NCBI GenBank assembly: GCA_020636375.1
Contig: JACJXZ010000001.1
Span: 558,001 to 622,000 of the forward strand
Direction of reading: 5' to 3'
Source of the DNA: Lewinellaceae bacterium
GTDB lineage: Bacteria > Bacteroidota > Bacteroidia > Chitinophagales > Saprospiraceae
Length of the DNA stretch: 64,000 nucleotides
Position 1 is the stretch's first letter. Every line of letters starts with the position of its first letter. This document shows positions 45,801 through 54,663 of the stretch, one piece after another. The notes under the pieces were generated by a model. That model did no database searches. It had not been told where the DNA came from and saw only the letters and a list, made by a program, of their open reading frames with translations. The position numbers were made by a program, and so were the translations under genes.

Positions 45801-47124
45801 ACTGGCCGGGGCAAATGGTGTTTTGCCCGGTTACGGTGACCGGGATGGGCGGTGCCGGCGCGACGACGTACTGCCCCACGCCCTGGCAGCCGTCCTGGGT
45901 GACGGTAACCGAATAGGTGCCTGGCCCGTCGATGGCGGTTATCAGATCCGAGGGGCCGTTGCTCCACTGATACGTATCGAAAGTAGCGGGGTTGGCGGTC
46001 AGGATGGCTGAGCCGTTGGCACAAACCTGCGATGGCCCGGTGATGAACGGGTTAGGCGTAGGCAATTGAGTGACCAAGTAAGAGGCTGTGCCCTGGCAAC
46101 CCTGGGCGTTGGTGACCGTCACGGTGTACATGCCGCCGGCACTGACCGTAGCGCTCGGCCCGGTTTGATTATTCGACCAGGAATAGAAAGAGAACCCCGG
46201 CGTAGCGGTAAGCACAGTGCTCTGCCCCTGGCAAATCTCGCTGTTGCCGGCAATCGACGGCTCCGGGTTGCTGCCGACGTTCACCGTCACGTTTGCCTGT
46301 TCCATGCAACCGCTCTGGGTGACGGTGACAGTAAACTGGAAGGTGCCGGAAGTGCCAACGGGGAAGTTGACGGTGGGGTTAGCAATGAAGGGGTTGTTGA
46401 GGTAAAAATCGCCTCCATTGGTGGCCGTCCAGCTATATGTTTGGGAGCCGTTGCCGCCAAGGGTGCTTCCCTGGAGGACGATCGACCCGCTTCCGGCACA
46501 CAGGGTATAACTGGGGTTGTAGTTCAACGTTACCGCACAGGGTGGAGTTGCCGTGCAATCCAGGAAAGGAGCCGCCGAACCGCCCCAGTTCAGGTTGAAA
46601 CTGGTATTGTTGCTGGAAAAGTTGTCGACCACCAGATAGAAACCCTGCCCGGGTTGGACCACCAGCGGCGCTACGACACCATCGCCTCCAGCGCCTTCCG
46701 ACGTATCTGTAGCGCCGGGAGCTAGTCCGGTTGGGACTGGCGGGGCAGCATAGGAACAGCGTACCGGGCTTCCCAACCCGCCACAGCCAACGTCCGGGCC
46801 GTAGACCGCAAAGTCATAATCGGCTACCCCATTGGGTATGATGAGAAAGGAAATCTGGCTATTGGCAGGCATAGAGCTATTGAACTCAAAATAATACCAG
46901 GCCGTATTGCGCTCTCCTGACAGGAGGCATCCCTGGCTGTTGGCTGCCGGGGCGAAGTCGTTCACCCCCCCTATACCCGATGGGTTGAAGGAAATGGATT
47001 GGCTACTGCATAAAACAACGGCGGCCGCACAATCGGGCGCGCCCTGGCCCTGCAACCAAAAAGGGACTGATAAAGCAAAAAAAACGAAAGCCAGGTACTG
47101 GCGGAATTGGTAGAGATACCGCAT
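39856..47124 (-). CDS. Giant T9SS type B surface protein, 22 repeats
   Basis: A 2422-residue secreted protein. Signal peptide 1-28 (LQGQG); residues about 30-190 form a conserved N-terminal sandwich (DCAAAVVLCSSQSISF ... VVQPGQGFYLVVDNFS ... GGSAAPFLDC) also present in the neighbouring giant; residues 287-1832 are 22 repeats of about 70 residues (consensus P-I-G-FCpG-x-S-T-L-A-G-F-Y-W-S-G-T-V-PGTYSVTVTDANGC); then four longer PKD-like repeats (ADAGxxQxIDC...), one SprB-type module (PTCFGDSDGSMIISGVVGGTPPY), and a C-terminal gliding-motility-associated (T9SS type B) domain (YVPNVFSPNEDGRNDKFYPF ... WDGTFRGELYNSAVFAWFAEV). Each small repeat has two cysteines, probably disulfide-linked. Likely a long cell-surface adhesin or motility filament. 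No T9SS or spr genes are near. Confidence 0.93.
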   Translation of the reverse strand: MRYLYQFRQYLAFVFFALSVPFWLQGQGAPDCAAAVVLCSSQSISFNPSGIGGVNDFAPAANSQGCLLSGERNTAWYYFEFNSSMPANSQISFLIIPNGVADYDFAVYGPDVGCGGLGSPVRCSYAAPPVPTGLAPGATDTSEGAGGDGVVAPLVVQPGQGFYLVVDNFSSNNTSFNLNWGGSAAPFLDCTATPPCAVTLNYNPSYTLCAGSGSIVLQGSTLGGNGSQTYSWTATNGGDFYLNNPFIANPTVNFPVGTSGTFQFTVTVTQSGCMEQANVTVNVGSNPEPSIAGNSEICQGQSTVLTATPGFSFYSWSNNQTGPSATVSAGGMYTVTVTNAQGCQGTASYLVTQLPTPNPFITGPSQVCANGSAILTANPATFDTYQWSNGPSDLITAIDGPGTYSVTVTQDGCQGVGQYVVAPAPPIPVTVTGQNTICPGQSAVIDAGPGYTSYTWLNGGPPTQQYAVTQPGQYSVSVTNAAGCSGTGSIIVNPVPAPEPTITGNLSICPGNSTTLDAGVIYQSYQWSTTSSNSIITVNSPGTYSVTVTNNQGCTGSTSVEVVAAPGPAPAINGETTICPGESTQLFATGGFASYAWSNNDTGPVIDANLGGTYTVTVTDAQGCVGEASVEVTENPEPAPVITGPAEICVDSAGTLNAGAGFASYQWSDNNGSSGQTLNVNAPGTYSVTVTNQFGCAGTDDFLVAQPAPPEPTIIGDLAFCEGSSTVLSAEPGFVSYVWPDGSTNADLTVSQPGTYTVTVVSSLGCPGQNSVDVTANPLPEPVISGDDEFCPGESASIQGPPGFAAYAWSNNAAMQSTTVNVAGTYTLTVTDANGCQGSVSTDIAAVPEPQPEITGILEYCEGSSTNLSATPGFSGYAWPGGQDTPEITVSAPGTYELTVTDASGCTGTAMVEVVENNNPAPAIIGPASLCPGTGTALSADGQYQSYAWSTGDTQDSTTVPGAGSYGLTVTDANGCEGIASIEIAEFTAPAPPTGVEIEYCQGGSASLAAPAGFDEYLWEDGSASGTINVTAPGTYAYTVTDGNGCTGAGSFVAVENPLPVFAVSGEQEYCAGASTNLSAPAGYSAYLWSTGSTNASATVSVPGQVSVTVTDNNGCSSQQTVAVQENPLPEANINGLLQFCTDGATTLSGDGGFAGYAWSTGSAQASISVNQAGNYTLTVTDDNGCSNNVSVAVTEIPELQPSVSGEMQFCAGSSTTLEAEAGYQSYAWSNGSSGPTTTVSAPGTVSVLVVDENGCEGTASVEVAELALPEPVVTGVDFFCEGGATTLDAGSGYSAYVWTGNVTTPQLTASQPGVYTVTVTDANGCQGSGSMEVEEIPTPAPVISGELLFCPEGDTELSTGNSWAAYQWSDNSTTAFTTVAQPGVYGLTVTDNFGCFGSASVEVAYFETAPPDILGNLNYCPEGNTTLSGESGFATYLWSTGAVSNQVTVSDNGTYGLTVTDANGCQTESAVDVEAYAVSQPVITGDNAFCAGETATLQANGGFAAYNWSAGGNQPTLTVSTGGIYRLTVTDANGCITSNSFSVTQNPLPQVNIGGSTSYCIGGFTTLNAGGQYTAYEWSDGSAAPTLQVGQEGLYGLTVTDANGCVGSDEVQVVEDIELNPVISGPVAFCPGTSTTLDAGEGFQDYQWSDNSTGQLLQVSTPGTYSVTVADASGCVGDTEVTVSEFPAPQPLIEGSLEYCQGASTSLQVTGGNFVDYDWSTGAFEPEITVAQPGAYTVTITDGNGCVETAGVDVQENPLPVFQISGQLSFCQGDATELSAPANFAAYLWSTGAQVPAITVQSPGNYGLTVTNSFGCSSQQAVSTTQIPQPLADAGEAQVINCYEGEVTLGGSGSSQGGNIIYQWAGPGIDASNAGDQFPVVSVPGQYTLTTVNTSLGCTSEPSVVEVANDTDNPVAALEALDVLDCITSTVVVDGGNSSTGPAFAYQWFDASMNPLSNQGLTLPATSAGTYFLQVSNTANGCEAVASVEVEENYQYPVAEAGQPRHLDCDVTSASLDGGGSQQGTSIGYNWSTADGRILSGGNTLAPIVDEPGTYTLTVVDNSNGCASTDVVVVTQDVDVPFAEAGPGQQIDCLHPSAPLDGSGSSAGSRFTQQWAFGQPGNIVGSGLEHTATAPGTYFIIVTDTENGCTNTDAVEVSQNAAAPSGINLALDRPTCFGDSDGSMIISGVVGGTPPYMYSFDGQPLSSQSAFFNLTAGNYTILVQDAIGCELVLEAVLEDGNDLTVNLGDDQPVGLGEEVTLDPIVSIGEDEIASVNWNAADSLSCDGCLRPTVLPTTSGSYFIEVVDENGCVATDQMFILLNKRHNLYVPNVFSPNEDGRNDKFYPFGGTEITNIRSFLVFNRWGESVFEVYNFPPNNPDYGWDGTFRGELYNSAVFAWFAEVEFVDGVVQVFKGDVVLMR
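41633..46266 (-). repeat. Array of 22 x 210-bp coding repeats
   Basis: Period near 210 bp, encoding the 70-residue units. Boundaries read from the recurring FC(P/E)G and TVTDANGC landmarks. Unit-to-unit divergence is moderate in protein but many DNA segments recur, e.g. ccgttggcgtccgtgacggt, making recombination between units likely. Confidence 0.9.
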
Positions 47125-47563
47125 GAGGTTTGTTTTTTAGAGTTGCTTGAAGGTGCGCTTATGCTACTGCAACCTGAACGCCCATTCAAACATCCTTCTG
47201 GTTTAATATTTCTACTCCATCAGTAAAGCGCGGCAAAGGGATTAGATGTACATTTTGGGGAATTCAACTGCACGGGAAGGTGTTTTTGCCTCCTCGAATA
47301 GATTACGGCCTGGCTTCAGGCTATTGGAATGGCATATTTTCTGCAGATGATCTATTCTTTGGCGAAATTAGCATTTCCTGAAAAAAAAAGGAAAAAAATC
47401 ATTGACCGGCAATGATTAATGTCATGCCCAGGCAATTAGCTGGCTGAAAAAGGCGCTTCCCCGGCATAGGGTAAGGGGGGTAAGGACGGGCGCCAGGGAA
47501 GCATGGAACCAGCCTTTGGGGCCGGCTCCCACCTTTATATTTTCTGGTTCTGCAGCAATTCCT
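47125..47563. other. Intergenic space between the two giant genes
   Basis: 439 bases without a credible gene. It should hold the promoter of the downstream giant (start 47124) whose A-rich leader ctctaaaaaacaaacct is visible; no complete TAnnTTTG box in the right direction was found. A pair ggaaccagcc / ggccggctcc at about 47505-47535 may form a weak 3' hairpin of the upstream giant. Confidence 0.4.
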
Positions 47564-50500
47564 TCATCGTACTAAAGAAAGGCTGCCTTTAAATTCTCCG
47601 TATGTTCCATCAACAAATTCAATTTCGGCGACAACGGCAAAAACCGCAGGGTTGAGCGTTTGCCCGCGCAGCGTTCCATCCCAGCCTATTCTCGGGTCGT
47701 TGGGCGGAAAATCCTTCTTGTCGAACACCTTCTCCCCCCAACGATCCATAATCAGGAGGCGCCGGACGATCACTACCTGACCGGGGTCCGCGAAAACGGT
47801 GAAGCGGTCGTTGGCGCCATCCCCATTGGGAGAGAAGGCGTTGGGAATATAGACCTTGCGGCGCTTGTCCAGCACCAACTGCACGACATCAGATGCCCGG
47901 CACCCGTTGGTGTCTATCACCGTAGCTTTGACCGTAGCGGATTCCGCCAACTGCCATTCAACCGACAGGCAATCGTCATCCAGGCAAGGGAAAGAATCCA
48001 CGGGAAGTTCCCAGATAACCTGGCCGATCTCGGCGGGAAGCAGGTTGGTCTCCGCCTGCAGGACAGCGGCCTCTCCCAGTTCCAGGTCCAGTTCGCCGAT
48101 CAGGCGGACCTGTACGTCGTTGCCTTCTTCCAGAAAGACGTCCAGGGTGTATTCGCAGCCTGCGGCATCCTGGACGGCGATATCGTAAGGCCCGGCCTCC
48201 AGGTTGAAGAACTGCTGCTGGCTCATGAACGGCCCGCCGTTGAGGCTGAAGAGGAACGGGCTGGTTCCGCCCTGGATTTCAGCCACCGATATAAAGCCGG
48301 AACTTTCTCCGAAACAGAGCGGGCCGACAGCATCGACCTTCAGGCCGGCGAGGTAGTCGTCCGTTTCCAAAACGGTAACGGTGTCCACGCTGCTGCATCC
48401 ATTGTTGAGGTTGGTCACCGTCAGGAAATACGTGCCTGGAACAGAAGCCGTTGGATACAGGGTCCCGGACTGGACAAAGCCGCTTTCCGCCTGCCGCCAC
48501 TCGTACCGGAAACCGGATCCCTGGGAGGAGTTGCCCCCGTCGAGCGCTACCTCCTGGCTCAGGCAGTCAATTTGCTGGTCGGCGCCGGCATCCGCCACCG
48601 GCGCTTCGATATCCTGCCACACCCTCACCGTATCCGTGGACACACAACCACTGGACTGATCCTCAACGGAAAGGGTATACAGCCCCGGAGCATCGATCAG
48701 CGGGCGCAGCCCCGAGCCTCCTTCAAGGATGCGGCCGCCATTGGTACTCCAGGAGAAAACCAGGCTGGCAGAAGCGGAGATGACCCTGCCCGACAATTCC
48801 AGGGAAGTAACCGCGCAGGTAAGCTGCCCGTCCGGCCCGGCGTCAACCTGCGGATAGTCATAGTTTGCCGGCACCTCTGCCGTTTCCATGGAGCTGCATC
48901 CCGTCAGGGTGTCAATGACCAGCAGGGTATAGCCGCCGGGTTCGCCCACCGCCAGGCTCAGCCCGTCTTCATCGAGGAGTTCGTTGGAGCTGTTCAGCCA
49001 TTGATAAATAATGTGGCTGCCTTCTTCCGACCCCTGGCCGCTGACTGTTGCCGTTGGCGTGGAGCAGCCGAGGATATCCATAACTTCCAATACGGCCAGG
49101 GGCTCATAGCGCTCGTCCGCCACCTGTATGGATACCGGTGCGGAACTGCACTGGTATCCGGATTCGGTGACCACCAACGTATACAAGCCCGGCTCGGCGA
49201 CCCATGGCATGGGATCATCCCGGTTGCTGTCATCGATACCGGGCCCGGCCCACAGATAATCCAGGCCGTCAACCGGATTAGCGGGGCTGCCCAACTGAAC
49301 CGGCGCTTCCCGGCAATCGATGCCCGGCGGGCCGCCGGCCAGGAATTCCGGAAGTATGATCTCGGCAACGCTTATAGAATCGATAGTCTGGCAGCCATTC
49401 CCTCCAATAGCGACGACGGTATACACCGCCGGCTCGCTGACCGTGAGCTGAGCCGTGCTGTCGCCGGTAGACCAGAGCAGGCTTATGCTATCTGCCACCA
49501 CGGCTTGCAGGACGGTACTGCCGTTTTCACAGAAGGCCGTGTCGCCCTGAATTTCCAGTCCGGGCGCCGGCAGGGCTTCGAGGTCAAACTGTGCTGCCCC
49601 CCGGCAACCATTGGCATCGGTTACCGTTATCGTGTAGAGGCCGGTTGTGCCAACGGCGATGGTGTCCGTTTGCTCGCCGGTACTCCATTCTACCTCCTGA
49701 TAACTGCCCGCTACAATGAGGTTCGTCGTAGCGCCTACTCCCAGGCAGATCGGCGTCCCTCCGATAATTTCCGGCTCGGGAAGCGGCTGCTCTTCTATTT
49801 GTGCCGACGATGAGCCGACACAGCCCGCCTCATCGGTCACCGTAACGGCATACAGGCCTGCGGCGGCCGCCGTGATGGAAGCAGTGGTGTCGCCGTTTTG
49901 CCAGGAATACGTTTCAAAAGTATCTTCTACGTATAATTCGGTGCTATCGCCGACACACAACGGATCGCCCAGGATGAGGGGCTGGGGTTCGGGCAGCTCG
50001 GCAACCGAAACACCGGCTACCGCCTGGCAGCCATTTTCATTGGTTATGGTAACGGAATAATCGCCGGCCTGATAAATGGCTGTGACCTTGGTGGTGTCGC
50101 CATTCGACCAGGCATAGCTTTCATTGTCTCCGAAAGCGAAGACCTGGGCGCTGTCGCCGGGGCAAAACGCCGTCTCCCCTCCGATGTTGGCCAGAGGAGC
50201 GGCAAAAGCATATACCGGCCGGGCGTCGGAAGCGCTGCAGCCATTGTCGTCGGTAACCGTCACGGAATAAACGGCGGCGGAATTGACGGTAATGGAGGCA
50301 GCGGTGCTGCCGGTACTCCAGAGATAGGAAGCATAGGTGGCGGATAAGCCCAGGCCGGCCGTTTCTCCCGGGCAAAAGCCCGCATCACCGGTTATCGCCG
50401 GGGGGATGGTTTCGAAGTTTTCAACCAGCACGGAGGAGGAACCGGGGCAGCCCAGGCTGTCTGTAACGGTTACCGTGTAGTTGCCGGGCTCGCTGACCGT

Positions 50501-53500
50501 AATGATATTGCCGGTACCGCCGTTGGACCAGGCCAGGCCCGGCCAGTCGCCCATGACTTCCAGGGCCACTTCCTCGCCGGGGCAAACGGTGCCCCCCCCG
50601 GCCACTGCCGGTTGCGGCGCCGGCTGCTGGATGACCCGCACCGTATCCTGGCCGGAACAATTGCCGTCGGAGACTTCCAGGATGTATATTCCGGGAGCGT
50701 CAATTTCCCGGACGGGGCCGGTGGTGCCATCGTCCCAGAGGTAATAATTGAAACTGGTATCCGCCTCCAGGACTACGGTGCCGCCTTCACACAGGATGGT
50801 ATCCTCCTGCAAACCGGGATCGGGCAAAGGCAGGACCAGCAGGCCCGCCCAGGCGGTATCCCGACAGCCGAAAATGTTGGAGACGACCACGTTGAAGAGG
50901 CCGGTTTCCGTCGCCTGGAGCTGGGCGCCGGTGGTGCCGTCCGACCAAAGGTAACCGGCATGGTTTCCGGCATCGAGGATGGCCGTGGCCCCTTCGCAGA
51001 TCTCCATCGGGCCGTCGATGGACGCCTGGGGCGCCGGAACGTCGTTCACCAGGATATTGGCGGTGCCCCGGCACCCTGCGGCATCTGTTACCGTAAGGGT
51101 ATAAAAGCCAGGCAACATCACCAGGGAAGAAGCGGTAGTATCCCCGTTCGACCACTGGTAATCTATATAGGGTTCATTTACCGACAAAAGGGTCGAATCC
51201 CCCGGACAAAGGCTGAGGCCGCCATCGATCTGGGGAGAAGGGACCTCGTTTTCAATGACCTCTACTGAATCCCGGGCGATACAGCCAACCGAATCGGTGG
51301 CTACCACCTCGTACATGCCCGGTTCGTCGATCAGGATGGAAGGGGTGTTCCCGCCGTTATTCCAGAGATAGATATAGTCGCCAGCGCCGGCGTTCAGTGT
51401 CAGATCGCCGTCCTCACAAAGGATCATGGAATCCAGAAGGGCGACCGACGGCAGGGGCTGCACCCGGACCGCCAGGGTATCGGTGCCTTCGCATCCCAGG
51501 GTATTGGTGACCGTGACGATGAATACCCCGCTCTCCTCCACCGGGATACTGCTTTCGGTGGCCCCGTTCGACCACAGGTAGGAATTATATCCGCCGCCGG
51601 CGTCGAGCACGGCCGTTTGCCCCTCGCAGATCAGGCTGTCGCCGTTTACTTCTACCGGCGTTGGGCCCAGCTCTTCGACCAGAAAAGCGTAATTGCCGAC
51701 ACATCCGTTGCTGTCGGACACTGCCACGCTGTATTCTCCCGTGCTGTCAAAAGTCTCGGTGAGCAGCGTGCCTCCGGTCGACCAGATAATGCTGGCGTAT
51801 CCTTCGTCCTCTATTTCCAGCGTCGTTGAGGTATCCTGGCAGAAAATCAGGCCGCCAATGACATTGGGCTCGGGGATGGGGTTGGTCGATACGTCGATAT
51901 CCTGGCTGTTGCTACAGCCGTTGAAACCGGTAACGGTTACGCTGTAGACGCCGGGCGCCGACACTTCTATGCTCTGTTCCGCCGAGATGGTCGACCAGTT
52001 ATAGGAAGCGAATCCGGGGCCGGCGTCGATAATCAGGCTTTCGTTCTCGCAAAATTCCAGGGCAGCCGGGACGGGGATTTCCGGCAGGCTAAGCAATTCC
52101 ACCGTCAGGGTATCCGCCGCGCGGCATCCCTGGGCGTTGGATACGGTAACGATATAGTCGCCGCCGACATTGATGAACAGTTGCGGCCGGGTGGAGTTGT
52201 CCTGCCACTGATAACCGGCAAACGAGCCGCCGCCGACGGTAAGGACAGTAGCGGTGCCTTCGCAGATCGTGGCGGGCCCGGAGATGGAGGGCTGCGGGTT
52301 GGCGTAAGCGGCCACCTCAACGGCGGCGCTGCCGGAACAGCCGTTAATATCGGTCACGGTCACGGCATAGGTCCCTGCCGAATCAATATCGAGCTCCGGC
52401 CCTGTGCTGCCGTCCACCCATTCATAAGAAAAGTAGTCGCCCGCTTCCAGGGTGCCGGAGGCTCCCGGGCAGAGGCCGGCCGGCCCGCCGATCTGGGGCT
52501 GGGGAGGCGTTGACTCGTCCACTTCCAGGCTGGCCGTGGCGGTACAGCCCAGGGCGTCGGTTACTTCGACGGCGTAACTGCCGCCGGTTGAAGCGGGAAC
52601 CACCGGCCCCACCGAGCCGTCCTGCCACTCATAGGAAACAAAACCGGAAGTAGCCTGAATAAAAATGGTATCTCCCGTGCATAGCACCGAATTGCCCAGG
52701 ATGTTCAGGTTTACGTCAAGAGCAGGCAATTCCACCAGATTGAAGGTATCCGCGGCGGAACACCCTTCGGCGTTGGTCACCGTGACGCTATAGACGCCGG
52801 AGGAATCCGCAACAATAGAAGAAGAGGCAGGCCCGGTGGACCATTGGTAAGAAGCGAAGGCAGTATTGAGTTCCAAGGTAGCGCCGGAACCGAAACAGAT
52901 AGTATCTGCCCCAAGGATTTCGGGGTCGGCGGCAGGCAGGGCGCTGATCTCCAGGGTGTCGGTTCCGCGGCAGCCGAATTCGTCCCAGACCTGGATGGAA
53001 TAAATCCCCGGCTGGGGGACATTGACCTGGGGAGAGAACCTCCCGTCTGACCAAAGGTAAGCCGAATAGATGGAGAACACGCTGAGGGTGGCCTCTTCTC
53101 CCGGGCACAAGCCGGACGGGCCGTCGATCTCGGGGTCGGGCGGGGCCACCTCGATGACGGTGGTATTGCCGGTTGCTGCACAACCGTTGGTATCCACCAC
53201 CGCCACGGAATAATCGCCGGCCTGGCTGACCGGCAGGAACCTGCCGATGGCGCCGTTTTGCCAATTGTAGGACGCAAAACCGGGGCCGGCGTCCAGAAGG
53301 ACGGTATCCCGGCTGCAAAAGAAAGTATCTGCCGGAACAGCGACCTGGGGCAGGGGAAACTCCAGGACGTCCACCTCCTTGGCGATGGCGCAGTTATTGC
53401 CTGCCGCCGTGACCGTCACGGAATACAACCCTCCGGTAGTGACGACGATGCTTTCGGCAGTGCTGCTGTTGGACCACAGGTAGCTTTCGAAGCCCGGGCT

Positions 53501-54457
53501 GGCGGTAAGGGTGACGCTATCGCCGGAGCAGAAGGAAGTGGGCCCGCTGATGGTAAAAACAGGAGTGGCCAGCACTTCCAGGCGCAACGTATCGAAGTTG
53601 ATGCAGTCTCCGCTTTCTACCTGAAGGTAATATTCGATGTTGCCGGCGAATCCGTCCGGGAAGGTAACGGTAGGCTGCGGGATATTCGGGTTATCGAGGA
53701 AGGCTTCGGCCCCGCTGGAAGCAGTCCAGGTATAAGTTTCGTAGCCGGTGGTGAAAGTAGCGCTGCCGATGAGCTGGAAGGGGACGTCCCCGCTGCATAC
53801 GGTGCTGTCGCGGCCGGCATCCACCACCATTTGGTCGCAGTTGGGGTTGACGCTGCAATCGAGGTAAGGGGCGGCGCTGCCGCCGAAGGATATATTGAAT
53901 CCGCTGGAAAGGCTGGCCTCGTCAAAAAATTCGTTGACGTACAGGTAGAAGCCTTGCCCCGGGTATACGGCCAGCGGTGCCAGGTAGCCGTTGCCGAAGG
54001 GCCCTTCGCTGACATCGAGTTCTCCGTTGCCCAGGCCGGTCAGGGGGCAGAAGCCACAGCTGAACTGATTGTTGGAAAAGACCCAGGCGTAGCTACAGCG
54101 GACGGGGCTGCCCAGGCTGTCGCAGGGCGTATCGGCGGCATACAAAGAGAAGTCATAATCGATCTCTCCATCCTGAACCGGGTCGATGGTAAATTCAATG
54201 ATGCTGCTGTCGGGCATGTCGGAGCGAAAGCTGAAATAGAGCCAAACGCTTTCCGATTCTCCCGTCAGCTGGCAATCCCCTTGTTGGTTGTCGGGGTCGT
54301 TGAAGTCGGGCGTACCCGGGCCCCCTTCCAGGGTGATGAGCTGGTCGCTGCACACGACGATGGCTCCTGCGCAATCCGCGGTGATTTGTGCCTCCACGAT
54401 CCATGGCAAAAACAGGGCCAAAAACAGTAAACGGCTTTTGAGTTTCCTGCACCTCAT
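47564..54457 (-). CDS. Giant T9SS type B surface protein, 20 repeats (paralogue)
   Basis: A 2297-residue paralogue of the adjacent giant with the same order of parts. The start at 54457 gives signal peptide MRCRKLKSRLLFLALFLPWI (cleavage near VEAQ); the N-terminal sandwich (DCAGAIVVCSDQLITLEGG ... PLAVYPGQGFYLYVNEF ... GGSAAPYLDC); 20 repeats of about 70 residues (about 290-1700; e.g. FCSGDSVTLTASPGFESYLWSNSS); four longer PKD-like repeats ending in VADAGADQQIDC; a SprB-type module (PLCFGESSGFISVAEIQGGTSP); and the type B C-terminal domain (YIPNAFSPNGDGANDRFTVF ... WDGTLRGQTLNPAVFAVVAEI). The repeats are more diverged than in the first copy. A -7 box (TATCTTTG) lies about 200 bases upstream. 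Probably a tandem duplication product with independent repeat evolution. Confidence 0.93.
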   Translation of the reverse strand: MRCRKLKSRLLFLALFLPWIVEAQITADCAGAIVVCSDQLITLEGGPGTPDFNDPDNQQGDCQLTGESESVWLYFSFRSDMPDSSIIEFTIDPVQDGEIDYDFSLYAADTPCDSLGSPVRCSYAWVFSNNQFSCGFCPLTGLGNGELDVSEGPFGNGYLAPLAVYPGQGFYLYVNEFFDEASLSSGFNISFGGSAAPYLDCSVNPNCDQMVVDAGRDSTVCSGDVPFQLIGSATFTTGYETYTWTASSGAEAFLDNPNIPQPTVTFPDGFAGNIEYYLQVESGDCINFDTLRLEVLATPVFTISGPTSFCSGDSVTLTASPGFESYLWSNSSTAESIVVTTGGLYSVTVTAAGNNCAIAKEVDVLEFPLPQVAVPADTFFCSRDTVLLDAGPGFASYNWQNGAIGRFLPVSQAGDYSVAVVDTNGCAATGNTTVIEVAPPDPEIDGPSGLCPGEEATLSVFSIYSAYLWSDGRFSPQVNVPQPGIYSIQVWDEFGCRGTDTLEISALPAADPEILGADTICFGSGATLELNTAFASYQWSTGPASSSIVADSSGVYSVTVTNAEGCSAADTFNLVELPALDVNLNILGNSVLCTGDTIFIQATSGFVSYEWQDGSVGPVVPASTGGSYAVEVTDALGCTATASLEVDESTPPQPQIGGPAGLCPGASGTLEAGDYFSYEWVDGSTGPELDIDSAGTYAVTVTDINGCSGSAAVEVAAYANPQPSISGPATICEGTATVLTVGGGSFAGYQWQDNSTRPQLFINVGGDYIVTVSNAQGCRAADTLTVELLSLPEIPVPAALEFCENESLIIDAGPGFASYNWSTISAEQSIEVSAPGVYSVTVTGFNGCSNSQDIDVSTNPIPEPNVIGGLIFCQDTSTTLEIEDEGYASIIWSTGGTLLTETFDSTGEYSVAVSDSNGCVGNYAFLVEELGPTPVEVNGDSLICEGQTAVLDAGGGYNSYLWSNGATESSIPVEESGVFIVTVTNTLGCEGTDTLAVRVQPLPSVALLDSMILCEDGDLTLNAGAGDYIYLWNNGGNTPSILIDEPGMYEVVATDSVGCIARDSVEVIENEVPSPQIDGGLSLCPGDSTLLSVNEPYIDYQWSNGDTTASSLVMLPGFYTLTVTDAAGCRGTANILVNDVPAPQASIDGPMEICEGATAILDAGNHAGYLWSDGTTGAQLQATETGLFNVVVSNIFGCRDTAWAGLLVLPLPDPGLQEDTILCEGGTVVLEADTSFNYYLWDDGTTGPVREIDAPGIYILEVSDGNCSGQDTVRVIQQPAPQPAVAGGGTVCPGEEVALEVMGDWPGLAWSNGGTGNIITVSEPGNYTVTVTDSLGCPGSSSVLVENFETIPPAITGDAGFCPGETAGLGLSATYASYLWSTGSTAASITVNSAAVYSVTVTDDNGCSASDARPVYAFAAPLANIGGETAFCPGDSAQVFAFGDNESYAWSNGDTTKVTAIYQAGDYSVTITNENGCQAVAGVSVAELPEPQPLILGDPLCVGDSTELYVEDTFETYSWQNGDTTASITAAAAGLYAVTVTDEAGCVGSSSAQIEEQPLPEPEIIGGTPICLGVGATTNLIVAGSYQEVEWSTGEQTDTIAVGTTGLYTITVTDANGCRGAAQFDLEALPAPGLEIQGDTAFCENGSTVLQAVVADSISLLWSTGDSTAQLTVSEPAVYTVVAIGGNGCQTIDSISVAEIILPEFLAGGPPGIDCREAPVQLGSPANPVDGLDYLWAGPGIDDSNRDDPMPWVAEPGLYTLVVTESGYQCSSAPVSIQVADERYEPLAVLEVMDILGCSTPTATVSGQGSEEGSHIIYQWLNSSNELLDEDGLSLAVGEPGGYTLLVIDTLTGCSSMETAEVPANYDYPQVDAGPDGQLTCAVTSLELSGRVISASASLVFSWSTNGGRILEGGSGLRPLIDAPGLYTLSVEDQSSGCVSTDTVRVWQDIEAPVADAGADQQIDCLSQEVALDGGNSSQGSGFRYEWRQAESGFVQSGTLYPTASVPGTYFLTVTNLNNGCSSVDTVTVLETDDYLAGLKVDAVGPLCFGESSGFISVAEIQGGTSPFLFSLNGGPFMSQQQFFNLEAGPYDIAVQDAAGCEYTLDVFLEEGNDVQVRLIGELDLELGEAAVLQAETNLLPAEIGQVIWELPVDSFPCLDDDCLSVEWQLAESATVKATVIDTNGCRASDVVQLVLDKRRKVYIPNAFSPNGDGANDRFTVFADPGQVVIVRRLLIMDRWGEKVFDKKDFPPNDPRIGWDGTLRGQTLNPAVFAVVAEIEFVDGTYGEFKGSLSLVR
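49352..53572 (-). repeat. Array of 20 x ~210-bp coding repeats
   Basis: Same unit as at 41633-46266, counted from the FC/LC...NGC landmarks; less uniform in sequence than the other array. Confidence 0.85.
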
Positions 54458-54655
54458 TTCGATAGTTTTTTCTATTCCGGCCAAGCGGCTTTTGATGCCA
54501 GCACGACAAATCGCTATGCATCATGGGATTACGATTTGGGCTATGTTCAGGGTGCGATCAACGGGCAGAAGCCGGTTGGGCTTCGCCTTTAAAACTGGGG
54601 AAGAAGAGCTTTTTAAGATCCGAGGGGGAGCAATCCTGGCTACAAATATACGAAA

Positions 54656-54663
54656 CAAAGATA
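54656..54663 (-). promoter_or_regulatory. Putative -7 element of the upstream giant gene
   Basis: Minus-strand TATCTTTG (+ strand caaagata) fully matches TAnnTTTG, 199 bases upstream of the ATG at 54457, in an AT-rich stretch. No clear -33 TTG at the right spacing. The remainder of 54458-54955 shows no gene. Confidence 0.5.

Noticed and set aside
39856..54457. CRISPR array or direct-repeat DNA
   Set aside because: The regular 210-bp spacing is the coding periodicity of 70-residue protein repeats; there are no short identical repeats with unique spacers and no cas genes.
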